A stretch of DNA of 6,304 nt, taken from the NCBI GenBank assembly GCA_003140115.1, contig PLIQ01000220.1, positions 1 through 6,304 of the forward strand, given 5' to 3'. A program made the position numbers and the translations under genes. Below are positions 1 to 6,130 of this stretch, one piece after another. The notes below the pieces were generated by a model. That model made no database searches. It was not told the DNA's origin and saw nothing but the letters and a program-made list of their open reading frames with translations. Every line of letters begins with the position of its first letter. Position 1 is the first letter of the stretch. The DNA comes from Actinomycetota bacterium (GTDB lineage Bacteria; Actinomycetota; Actinomycetes; Streptosporangiales; Streptosporangiaceae).

Positions 1-289
1 ATGCTCTGGTTGACTAGCGGGCACGATGTGCCGCTGGAGACAGCCCGGAGCCATCACAGGTTCACCGTGGCCTCGATGACCAGCCGCCGGGCGGGCCGGA
101 TGTCGGCGGAGTTGGCGTGGTCCCCTCTTCCGGGCCCTGTGTGCCCCCGGCCCCAAACGGCCGCGTTTCACCGGGGGTGTGCCTGCCGCCGACCTCAGCG
201 ACTGGGGCTGACGTGACTGCTGATGCGGCCTGCTCGGGAGCTCGCCCCATTCCCGCGCGGCTGGGGTAGGGGCGGCGGTCTGCGTTCAG
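1..289. other. Intergenic region without a convincing gene
   Basis: I find no supported gene in this stretch. An open frame runs rightward from base 1 to 216, but its translation is rich in Arg, Pro and His, matches no family I recognise, and has no ribosome binding site visible inside the window. A leftward frame ending at a stop near 61 is closed by another stop after about 40 codons. The contents I can support are structural: the hairpin at 144-177 (listed separately) and a weaker possible stem, CGCCCC at 243-248 with GGGGCG at 269-274, which lies just after the lipoprotein stop and could also act in termination. The region may include the decayed end of a neighbouring gene or element to the left, but nothing here proves it. 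Confidence 0.5.
144..177. terminator. Two-tier GC hairpin, possible transcription terminator
   Basis: A perfect 7-bp stem, CCCCCGG (144-150) with CCGGGGG (171-177), encloses a second perfect 5-bp stem, AAACG (155-159) with CGTTT (164-168), capped by the tetraloop GCCG. The two stems are separated by a small asymmetric internal loop (CCCC against CA). No T-tract follows on either strand. It lies about 110 bp beyond the stop of the leftward lipoprotein gene, so it could end that transcript; actinomycete terminators often lack a U-run. It could instead be an RNA structural element or a stem of unknown purpose. The structure is seen directly; the terminator role is inference. Confidence 0.35.
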
Positions 290-778
290 CTAGCGCCAGA
301 GGTCGAAGGTGCTGGTCTGGGGGTAGCAGGTATGGGTGCCGTTGCAGTTGTACAGGGGCGGGCGGTTGGCGGTATAGACGCGGGTGACGCGGGAGAAGTA
401 GAGGACGCCGGGGTGACCAAGGAGCGGCTCGGGGCGCCACAGGTCGACCAGGACCGGGTAGTTGATGAACTTGCCCGCGGCGCAGTAGGGCGTGCAGTCG
501 TTGATCTGCTCGACGCCGGTGGCGAACGCCGCGTCCGGCTCCCAGCTGACCCACTTCAGGTGGGCCAGGACATCATTGGCGTCGGCACAGGTCAAGATGA
601 ACGACGAGGGACGGGTCTGCTGCTTAAACAGGCAGTTGACCACCACCGTTTTCAGGCTGGCCACCGGTGTTGCGGCGTGCTGGGTGAAGGCCGTGTCCGT
701 GGCCCGGGTGGGCGCCGACGCGCAGCCGGTAGCGACCATGGCGAGCAGAATGGTGATCAGTACGGCGGCACGCTTCAT
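290..778 (-). CDS. Putative secreted lipoprotein with six conserved-looking cysteines, function unknown
   Basis: The 162-residue protein begins with a classic lipoprotein signal: Lys2-Arg3, a hydrophobic stretch (about residues 4-16), then Ala-Thr-Gly-Cys, with Cys19 as the likely lipidation site. It should be exported and anchored to the outer face of the membrane. The mature part has six more cysteines (49, 64, 95, 99, 144, 151), enough for three disulfides, and motifs such as RPSSFILTCADAND (56-69) and NDCTPYCAAGKF (93-104). I recall this pattern from small secreted actinobacterial proteins of unknown function, but I cannot name a family or activity. The start is supported by a GAGGGAG ribosome binding site 6 nt upstream (785-791 on the plus strand). 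The gene lies 76 bp downstream of the MetE-like gene on the same strand, so read-through is possible, but the products have no obvious link. I am confident that it is a gene and a lipoprotein; the role is unknown. Confidence 0.85.
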   Translation of the reverse strand: MKRAAVLITILLAMVATGCASAPTRATDTAFTQHAATPVASLKTVVVNCLFKQQTRPSSFILTCADANDVLAHLKWVSWEPDAAFATGVEQINDCTPYCAAGKFINYPVLVDLWRPEPLLGHPGVLYFSRVTRVYTANRPPLYNCNGTHTCYPQTSTFDLWR

Positions 779-854
779 GGTTTGCTCCCTCGCAAAGCCG
801 TCCTATCTACTTAGACGCCAAGCGGCGAGAGTGGTTGCACCGGAGCGGGATTAT

Positions 855-1976
855 TTACTCGCCCCAGACATCGCGGGCGACGTCGACGATGAGGCGGAGT
901 TTGGCCACCTGCTGGTCGTAGGTCAGCGTGTTGCCCTCCACCGTGGAAGAGAAGCCGCACTGGCCGGACAGGCAGAGCTGGTCCAGCGGCACGTACTTGG
1001 CGGCTTCGTCGATGCGGCGCTTGAGGTCGTCCTTGGACTCCAGCTCCGGCCGTTTGGTGGTGACCAGGCCGAGCACGACCATCTTGCCCGGCGGGACGAA
1101 CCGCAGCGGCTCGAAGCCGCCGGAGCGCTCGTCGTCGTACTCCAGGAAGAACCCGTCCACGTTCAGCTCGGAGAACAGGGCTTCGGCTATGAAATCGTAG
1201 CCACCGGAGGCGGCCCAGCTCGACCGGAAGTTGCCGCGGCACAGGTGCGTGGTGATGGCCATGCCGGGCGGCTTGTCCTTGATCGCGGCGTTGATCTGCT
1301 TGATGTAGCGCAGGTGCAGGTGGTCGGCGTCCTCGCCGCGCTCGCTGATCTCGGCGCGCTGGGCGGGGTCGTTGAGGTAGGCCAGGCTGGTGTCGTCGAA
1401 CTGCAGGTAAGTGCAGCCCAGGGCGCCGAGTCGTTGCACCTCGTCGGCGTAGGCGGCGGCCAGGTCGGCCCAGAAGCCTTCCATCTCGGGGTATACCGCG
1501 GAGTCGACCGAGGCGGGGCCGCCGCGGTAGTGCACCATGTTCGGCGACGGGATGGTCTGCTTGGGCACGGCCGTTCGGACGTGGTCCCGCAGGAAGACGA
1601 AGGCGTCGGCGAAGATCGTGTCCTCGATGCGGATCTTCCCGTCGATCCGGATCGAGGCCGGGGTGAACTCGATCTCCCCCGCGGCATTCCGGAACTTCAC
1701 GGCCAGGTGACCGGGGGCCTTGGACACGCCGCCTAGGGCGTAGATGAAGTCCATGTGCCAGGACGCACGGCGGAACTCGCCGTCGGTGGCCGCCTGCAGG
1801 CCGACCTCTTCCTGCATCTGGATCGCGGCCGGGATCACCTCGTCCTCGACCGCCGTCAGGTCAGCGGCGGTGATCCGGCCCGCAGCCAAGTCCTCACGGG
1901 CCTGCAGCAGCCGCTGGCTGCGCAGCAGGCTGCCGACGTGGTCGGCGCGGAACGGGGGGCTGGTCCTGCGGGCCAT
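855..1976 (-). CDS. Cobalamin-independent methionine synthase-like protein (MetE C-terminal module only)
   Basis: This 373-residue protein is a TIM-barrel homologue of the catalytic C-terminal half of MetE; full MetE is about 750 residues. The zinc ligands known in MetE are all recognisable: His244 and Cys246 in THLCRGN, Glu279 in FFLEYDD, and Cys340 in SGQCGFSS. The N-terminal RADHVGSLLR (10-19) and the FDD acidic motif (193-195) are typical of the stand-alone YxjG/YxjH-like branch. Such proteins are usually labelled methyltetrahydropteroyltriglutamate-homocysteine methyltransferase, but without the N-terminal half the methyl donor is uncertain. It could transfer methyl groups from another donor to a thiol, or act on a different thiol substrate as epoxyalkane:coenzyme M transferase does in the same superfamily. 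The protein is probably cytoplasmic. The start at 1976 has a GAGAGG ribosome binding site 6 nt upstream. The gene is transcribed away from the PaaX-family gene across a shared promoter region, so control by that regulator is plausible. Confidence 0.9.
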   Translation of the reverse strand: MARRTSPPFRADHVGSLLRSQRLLQAREDLAAGRITAADLTAVEDEVIPAAIQMQEEVGLQAATDGEFRRASWHMDFIYALGGVSKAPGHLAVKFRNAAGEIEFTPASIRIDGKIRIEDTIFADAFVFLRDHVRTAVPKQTIPSPNMVHYRGGPASVDSAVYPEMEGFWADLAAAYADEVQRLGALGCTYLQFDDTSLAYLNDPAQRAEISERGEDADHLHLRYIKQINAAIKDKPPGMAITTHLCRGNFRSSWAASGGYDFIAEALFSELNVDGFFLEYDDERSGGFEPLRFVPPGKMVVLGLVTTKRPELESKDDLKRRIDEAAKYVPLDQLCLSGQCGFSSTVEGNTLTYDQQVAKLRLIVDVARDVWGE

Positions 1977-2286
1977 GGGCTACCTCTCATAGGGGGGCGG
2001 GTGGTGTGAGATTGAGGTCTGCGGGATAGGTCGTTCGCGTCCTGGGTAGGCCGAGTGCCTGGCCGAGGATACCGCGCATGCGGGAGCAGGCCACCCGGTG
2101 AGTTTGACTGGCTAACAGTTTTCATATCATGCGCTTCTCGTGGTCAAAAGTGTCATATATCGTGTGCCCTGGATCCCGGGCGCTCCGTGGCGCCCCGCGT
2201 GCTCCGTGTTGCCCGCGCGCCGAAGTTATTCTCGACGGGTGAGGAGCCTCCTGGATGCGGGCCAGCTCGGGGACGCTGAGCCGTGG
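1977..2286. promoter_or_regulatory. Divergent intergenic region with AT-rich promoter/operator candidate
   Basis: This gap of about 310 bp separates the leftward MetE-like gene from the rightward PaaX-family gene. Most of it is GC-rich, but 2103-2160 is clearly AT-rich. Rightward, TTGACT (2104-2109) is followed after 15 nt by TATCAT (2125-2130). Leftward, TTGACC (complement of 2142-2147) is followed after 15 nt by TATGAA (complement of 2121-2126). The two -10-like boxes overlap. The outer hexamers form an inverted repeat, TTTGAC (2103-2108) and GTCAAA (2143-2148), centred between 2125 and 2126. TCATAT also occurs twice as a direct repeat (2122-2127 and 2153-2158). The 15-nt spacers are shorter than the usual 16-18, so the exact boxes are uncertain. 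A shared divergent promoter and operator, perhaps bound by the PaaX-family protein, is the simplest inference. Confidence 0.45.
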
Positions 2287-3186
2287 ATGTCGCCCGGCGC
2301 GGCCGCGCAGCGGCCGCCGCGGCTGCTGCTCACCCTGCTCGGTGACTACTGGTGGCAGCGTACCGAGCCGCTGCCGTCGGCGGCGATCGTCGCGCTGCTC
2401 GCCGAGTTCGGGGTCAGCGACTCGGCGGCCCGGGCCGCGCTGAGCCGGCTGACCCGCAACGGGCTGCTGGTCACGGCCAAGAGCGGCCGCCGGACTTACT
2501 CCCGGCTGAGCTCGCGCGCGGCGGCGATCCTGGACGACGGCGCGCGGCGCATCTTCTCCTTCGGCGCGGCCAACCAGCCGTGGGACGGGCTGTGGTCCCT
2601 GGTCGCGTTCTCCATCCCCGAGGACAACCGGGCGGCGCGGGACGCGCTGCGCAAACAGCTGCGCTGGCTCGGCTTCGCGCCGCTGTACGACGGCGTGTGG
2701 CTGTCCCCGCGCGATCACGGCGCCGAGGTGATCGGGTACCTGAAGGACCTCGACATCACCACCGCCACGGCCTTCCGGGCCACGTCGGTGCCGGCCGAGT
2801 GCGACATCCCGGCCCGCGCCTGGGACCTGGACGGGCTGCGTGAGCGGTACGAGCACTTCATCTCCTTCGCACGCCAGCTGCGGGACACCACCGCGGCCGG
2901 TCAGGTGCCGCCCGTCGAGGCGCTCATCGCCCGGACCCGGGTCATGGACGAGTGGCGGGCCTTCCCCGGCCTGGACCCCGACCTGCCCGCCGAGCTGCTG
3001 CCGTCCACGTGGCCGCGGGCGCAGGCCCGCGAGCTGTTCATCAGGTGCTATGACCTGCTCGGCCCGCTGGCTGCCCGGCGGGTCCGGCAGATCATCACCC
3101 GGTACAGCCCCGAGCTGGCCGGGCGGGCCGCCTACCACAGCTCGGAGCTGAAGCTGAGCGCCGCTCCCGATCCCGCGAGCGGTTAG
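2287..3186 (+). CDS. PaaX-family transcriptional regulator
   Basis: From the ATG at 2287 the product has 299 residues, usual for PaaX-type regulators. Residues about 11-80 form the winged helix-turn-helix, with the family opening LLLTLLGDYWW (13-23), the helix-turn-helix stretch FGVSDSAARAALSRL (41-55) and wing residues after NGLLV. A central domain follows (about 95-180, with WSLVAFSIPEDNRAARDALR and GFAPLYDGVW), then the C-terminal PaaX domain (about 183-270) with its signature DPDLPAELLPSTWPR (230-244). The best-known PaaX represses phenylacetate catabolism and responds to phenylacetyl-CoA; no paa genes are visible, so the ligand here is unknown. The frame stays open upstream to a GTG at 2140, but those 49 codons include AAA, AGT, ATA and TAT, unlike the rest of the gene, and overlap the promoter-like island. 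GTG at 2239 is another in-frame option. The ribosome binding site for 2287 is weak (GGGGA about 13 nt upstream), so the start is the least certain part. Confidence 0.88.
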   Translation: MSPGAAAQRPPRLLLTLLGDYWWQRTEPLPSAAIVALLAEFGVSDSAARAALSRLTRNGLLVTAKSGRRTYSRLSSRAAAILDDGARRIFSFGAANQPWDGLWSLVAFSIPEDNRAARDALRKQLRWLGFAPLYDGVWLSPRDHGAEVIGYLKDLDITTATAFRATSVPAECDIPARAWDLDGLRERYEHFISFARQLRDTTAAGQVPPVEALIARTRVMDEWRAFPGLDPDLPAELLPSTWPRAQARELFIRCYDLLGPLAARRVRQIITRYSPELAGRAAYHSSELKLSAAPDPASG

Positions 3187-3199
3187 GACTTGCGGCCGA

Positions 3200-3220
3200 A
3201 GCCTGGCGGTCATCCGGGCT
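3200..3220. terminator. Short GC hairpin between convergent genes, possible bidirectional terminator
   Basis: AGCCTGG (3200-3206) pairs with CCGGGCT (3214-3220) around a 7-nt loop, giving seven pairs with one G-T wobble. It sits in the 43-bp gap between the stops of the rightward PaaX-family gene and the leftward PucR-family gene, where a bidirectional terminator would be expected. There is no T-run on either side. The stem is seen directly and its function is inferred from position. Confidence 0.4.
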
Positions 3221-3229
3221 AAGCGGGAC

Positions 3230-4972
3230 TCAGAGGAAGGCCTGCAGGGTGTCGCCGGAGATCTCGTACATGCGCAGGACCTCCAGGGCCACGCCGATGC
3301 GCAGCGTGGCGGCCGCGTCGTCGGCGAACTCGCCCAGCATGCGCTCCAGCTTGGTCACCCGGTAGCGCATGGTGTTGTAGTGATAGTGCAGGATCCGGGC
3401 CGATTCGGCCACGTTGAACCGGGTGCCGGATAGCACGGCCAGTGACTTGAGCAGGTCCGAGCGGGTCGGCTCGGGCAGGTCGAGGACCGGGCCGAGCGTG
3501 TCGTGCACGAATGCCCGTAGCTCGGCCTGGCTCACGTTGCTGATCAGCCGGTACAGTCCGAGCCCGGCGAAGTTGGTGATCGCGCCGCCGCCGTTGAGCC
3601 GCTGGCCGACCTGCAGCGCGACCCGGGCCTCCTCGTACAGCCGCGGGATGTCCAGCGGCCCCGCGCCGACCTGGCTGACACCCACCGAGTAAGCCCGCCC
3701 GGTCGACCCGGTCATGTCCGCGTGGATCTTGCGGGCCAGCGCGGCCGCGTCGGCGGTGCCCAGCACGGCCACGAGCTCGGTGGCGAAGCCGGCCACCGCC
3801 GCGTCCCGATCCCGTTCGCGGACCGCCCGGGTCCACAGCTCGACCGCGCGCAACGCGGCGGCCTCCTGCGGGCGGGAGGCGTCCTCACGCTGCTCGGCGC
3901 CCCCGTGTTCGATGTCCCCGTGTTCGATCTCATTGTGCCGGGCGACCAGTACGGTCAGCGGGCGCCGCAGGTCCCAGCCGAACCTGACCGCCCGCTCGAG
4001 CGCCTGGTCCAGGTGACCCGCCGTGCCGGTGACCAGGTCGTGCAGGGCGTTCGAGGCGAACTGCTGCTCGACGGCGAGCACGGCCAGGTCGCGGGTGATC
4101 TCCAGCGCGGCCACCAGCGCCGCCTGCTCGACCGCCACCCCGGCCATCCCCGGCAGGCCCTGCGCGCCGCCGACGGCGAGCACCCACCCGTGCCGCATCT
4201 CGCCGGCCCGGATGACCGCGGCCGCCCAGGGCGTACCGGTCTCGGCGTCCTTGTGCACGCCCGCGACCAGCCAGCCGGTGTTCACCCGGCCGCTGCCCCC
4301 CGGGACGTACTGAGCCCGCACGTCCGGGACCTGGGCCGCGGAGCGCGTGGTAGCGGCCAGCGGGTAGCCGGCCGGGTCGCAGATCACCACGTCGGCACCG
4401 GGCAGGATCTCGGCCAGCTCGCCGGACAGCCGGGCCAGGCCGCCACCGGTCAGCGCCACGCGCAGGAACGCGTCGTGGATCTGCTGCCTACGGGCCAGCG
4501 CGGCCGCCTGCCGGTTGACGATCGTCTCGAACGTCTGGCTCAGCACGTCGTCCAGCGGCGACGCGGCCGGGATGACCACGATCGGGAAGCCGGCCCGGTC
4601 GGCCAGCTCCACCGCGTCGTCGGGCACCTCGGCGAGGTACTCGTCCAGCTTCACACCGAGCCCGGCCAGCCCCTTGGCGGCCAGCTGCTCGATCAGCCGG
4701 CCGAACTCCCCCGGCTCCCGGGGCAGCGGGTATCCGGTGGTGAGCAGGAACTCGTCCTGCTTGGTCCAGCGGACGATGTTCGGCACGGTCATGACGTTGA
4801 GCCGCCGGACCACGCGGTCCAGCCCGTCGGCGCCGGCGATGATCCGGGCCCCGCGCATGGCGTCCTGGCCGAGCATCTCGCGGACCGTCAGCCCGTCGAC
4901 CGGGATCTGCCCGGCGCGCCGGCGGCGCCCGGGCAGCGAGACGACGCTAGCCCGCATGCTGTCCCTGGGCAT
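3230..4972 (-). CDS. PucR-family transcriptional regulator (CdaR/PucR type)
   Basis: The 580-residue protein has the full PucR-type layout. Residues about 24-150 are the N-terminal PucR ligand-sensing domain, recognisable from VDGLTVREML (25-34), the NVMTVPNIVRWTKQDEFLLT stretch (59-78) and the GLGVKLDEYL region (104-113). A long middle part follows, including a GGDEF-like region (about 335-455) ending in LYEEARVALQVG (445-456). The C-terminal helix-turn-helix (about 505-565) contains the family hallmark FNVAESARILHYHYNTMRYR (519-538). Relatives activate catabolic operons for purines, sugar acids or other small molecules. The start at 4972 lies 4 nt after the DUF6282-like stop, suggesting translational coupling; its ribosome binding site is poor. 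Met6 (4957) is an alternative start, with AGGGA just upstream. Inside the middle part, a 15-bp tandem duplication (3901-3930) encodes the repeat EIEHG-DIEHG (348-357). It is probably the operon's own regulator. Confidence 0.92.
   Translation of the reverse strand: MPRDSMRASVVSLPGRRRRAGQIPVDGLTVREMLGQDAMRGARIIAGADGLDRVVRRLNVMTVPNIVRWTKQDEFLLTTGYPLPREPGEFGRLIEQLAAKGLAGLGVKLDEYLAEVPDDAVELADRAGFPIVVIPAASPLDDVLSQTFETIVNRQAAALARRQQIHDAFLRVALTGGGLARLSGELAEILPGADVVICDPAGYPLAATTRSAAQVPDVRAQYVPGGSGRVNTGWLVAGVHKDAETGTPWAAAVIRAGEMRHGWVLAVGGAQGLPGMAGVAVEQAALVAALEITRDLAVLAVEQQFASNALHDLVTGTAGHLDQALERAVRFGWDLRRPLTVLVARHNEIEHGDIEHGGAEQREDASRPQEAAALRAVELWTRAVRERDRDAAVAGFATELVAVLGTADAAALARKIHADMTGSTGRAYSVGVSQVGAGPLDIPRLYEEARVALQVGQRLNGGGAITNFAGLGLYRLISNVSQAELRAFVHDTLGPVLDLPEPTRSDLLKSLAVLSGTRFNVAESARILHYHYNTMRYRVTKLERMLGEFADDAAATLRIGVALEVLRMYEISGDTLQAFL
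3901..3930. repeat. 15-bp tandem duplication inside the PucR-family gene
   Basis: Two adjacent 15-bp units (3901-3915 and 3916-3930), each beginning CCCCGTGTTCGAT, differ at one base. On the coding strand they add the five-residue repeat EIEHG-DIEHG within a hydrophilic stretch of the middle part, probably a surface loop. The reading frame is kept. It looks like a recent in-frame slippage duplication. Confidence 0.75.
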
Positions 4973-4976
4973 GGTC

Positions 4977-6044
4977 TCAGCCCGGACCGCCGGCCGACGG
5001 CACGGACGCGGGCGGTGCGGACGCGGGCGGTGCGGACGCGGGCGAGGTGTACGCGGGGGGCGTGTATGGGGGGTACAGCATCGGCTGGCTTGCGCAGGGG
5101 TCTTCGACTAGGCCGCGGGCCCAAGCCAGGTCGGCGGGGGTTGGCTGGTACTCGGCGGTTACGTCGAGCAGCTGGATGGGGTTGTCGGTGATCATCCGGG
5201 TCACCTTCTCCATCGGCACGCCCTTCTCGAAGATCGTCTGGGCGAAGATGCGCAGCGCCTCGGACGGCAGCGGGTTGTGCCGCTGCCCGGTGTCGGAGAC
5301 GAGCAGGCAGCGGGACGCCCCGATCCGCTCCACGCTCTGCACGATCTTCTCCGGCGCGGCGTACTGCCAGGCCGGCGAAATCGTGCAGTAGCCGAACTCG
5401 GGCATGGCGCCCATCTTGGCCACCTCTTCCAGGGTGTCCAGGTCGAGGTTGGGCACCCGGAAGTAGGGGTGGGTGATGACGATCTTCTCCACGCCGACCG
5501 ACCGGGCCTCGCGGACCAGCGCGACGATCTCCCGCGGGGCCAGGTGCGAGGTGGCGAGGATCGCGCCGTACTCGGCGACCAGCTCGAGCACCTCCTTGAC
5601 CTCGGGCCGGAGCTTGCCGTCCTTGTCTTCGATCCAGATCCCTTCGGCCTGGCTCCGGCCGCCCTTCTGGTTGTCGTAGCCGCCGGTGCCGCCGTGGATC
5701 TCGGCGTGATAGCCCGCGTCCACGGTAGGCATCCACACCTCCTTGCCGCCGAGCTTCAGCGACGCCTCCACCGCAGCGGGGTTGATCCCGCCCACGTAGT
5801 AGTTCAGGACGATCCCGCCGAATACCTGGATGCCGGGGATGACCCGCTGGACCAGGTACGCCCGCGACACCGTGTTCTCGTGGTGGCACTTGAGCACGAT
5901 GGCCTTCATGCCCGCGTCGCGGGCGGCGCGCACGATGTCGAAGTCGTCGGCCAGCCGGGGGAACAGGTCAGGGTACGGGTGGCAGTGCAGGTCCACCGCG
6001 CCCGCCACGTCGATCAGCGGCCCGCCGTAGGTGCGCTTGGTCAT
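4977..6044 (-). CDS. DUF6282-like putative metal-dependent hydrolase (amidohydrolase/PHP-like TIM barrel)
   Basis: The 355-residue protein resembles the family I know as DUF6282, which has no established reaction. It starts like an amidohydrolase-superfamily barrel: DLHCHPYPDLFPR (18-30) supplies the HxH pair His20 and His22. Further possible metal or catalytic residues sit where barrel strands would end: Lys52, His54 and His55 in LKCHHEN, Asp109 in MPTVDAGYH, His167 in ATSHLAP, His192 in VITHPYF and Asp251 in LLVSDTGQ. A two-metal or one-metal hydrolase or lyase is likely; the substrate is unknown. The start at 6044 has a strong GGGAGG ribosome binding site 5 nt upstream. The last 35 or so residues (from about 321) are a Pro/Ala/Ser-rich tail built on a 15-bp DNA repeat and are probably not part of the fold. 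The gene follows a PLP-enzyme gene by 86 bp and precedes the PucR-family gene by 4 nt, so an operon is likely. Confidence 0.85.
   Translation of the reverse strand: MTKRTYGGPLIDVAGAVDLHCHPYPDLFPRLADDFDIVRAARDAGMKAIVLKCHHENTVSRAYLVQRVIPGIQVFGGIVLNYYVGGINPAAVEASLKLGGKEVWMPTVDAGYHAEIHGGTGGYDNQKGGRSQAEGIWIEDKDGKLRPEVKEVLELVAEYGAILATSHLAPREIVALVREARSVGVEKIVITHPYFRVPNLDLDTLEEVAKMGAMPEFGYCTISPAWQYAAPEKIVQSVERIGASRCLLVSDTGQRHNPLPSEALRIFAQTIFEKGVPMEKVTRMITDNPIQLLDVTAEYQPTPADLAWARGLVEDPCASQPMLYPPYTPPAYTSPASAPPASAPPASVPSAGGPG
5004..5063. repeat. 15-bp tandem repeat at the 3' end of the DUF6282-like gene
   Basis: Two identical units GGACGCGGGCGGTGC (5004-5018 and 5019-5033) are followed by a third with 12 of 15 matches (5034-5048) and a decayed fourth with 11 of 15 (5049-5063). 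On the coding strand they encode pentapeptides such as SPASA and PPASA, making a disordered Pro/Ala tail on the hydrolase. The gradient from identical to decayed copies suggests repeated slippage in the 3' end of the gene. Confidence 0.8.
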
Positions 6045-6130
6045 GGAGTCCTCCCGGTGCTGAGACTAAATGTGGGGGTTCGGGTGCGGTACGTCAATGT
6101 TTGCCGTCTGCGGACCGGATCTGCGGGCAG
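6045..6130. other. Intergenic gap between PLP-enzyme and DUF6282-like genes
   Basis: This 86-bp gap between two leftward genes contains the GGGAGG ribosome binding site (complement of 6050-6055) of the DUF6282-like gene. A TTGACG hexamer (complement of 6092-6097) could be a -35 box, but no good -10 box lies at the right distance, so an internal promoter is only possible. I see no clear terminator stem. Confidence 0.4.

Noticed and set aside
1..216. Rightward open frame starting at base 1
   Set aside because: Start coincides with the window edge, composition is non-protein-like, and no family is recognised; it cannot be supported as a gene.
492..1736. Long rightward open frame (414 codons)
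   Set aside because: It lies opposite the lipoprotein and the MetE-like gene, has a Gly/Val/Arg/Leu-rich composition typical of an antisense shadow in high-GC DNA, and shows no family motifs.
2122..3213. Leftward open frame (363 codons) opposite the PaaX-family gene
   Set aside because: Low-complexity Arg/Gly/Pro-rich translation without motifs; the rightward frame encodes a clear PaaX protein.
5004..5063. CRISPR-like array
   Set aside because: The 15-bp units are directly adjacent with no spacers and lie inside a coding region, so this is a tandem repeat.
3722..5191. Long rightward open frame (489 codons)
   Set aside because: It is antisense to the PucR-family and DUF6282-like genes, rich in Arg, Gly, Pro and His, and has no recognisable domain; the opposite strand has clear family motifs.
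6065..6097. Internal promoter upstream of the DUF6282-like gene
   Set aside because: TTGACG is a good -35 box, but the nearest -10-like hexamer (TTTAGT) is 21 nt away and better-spaced hexamers match poorly.
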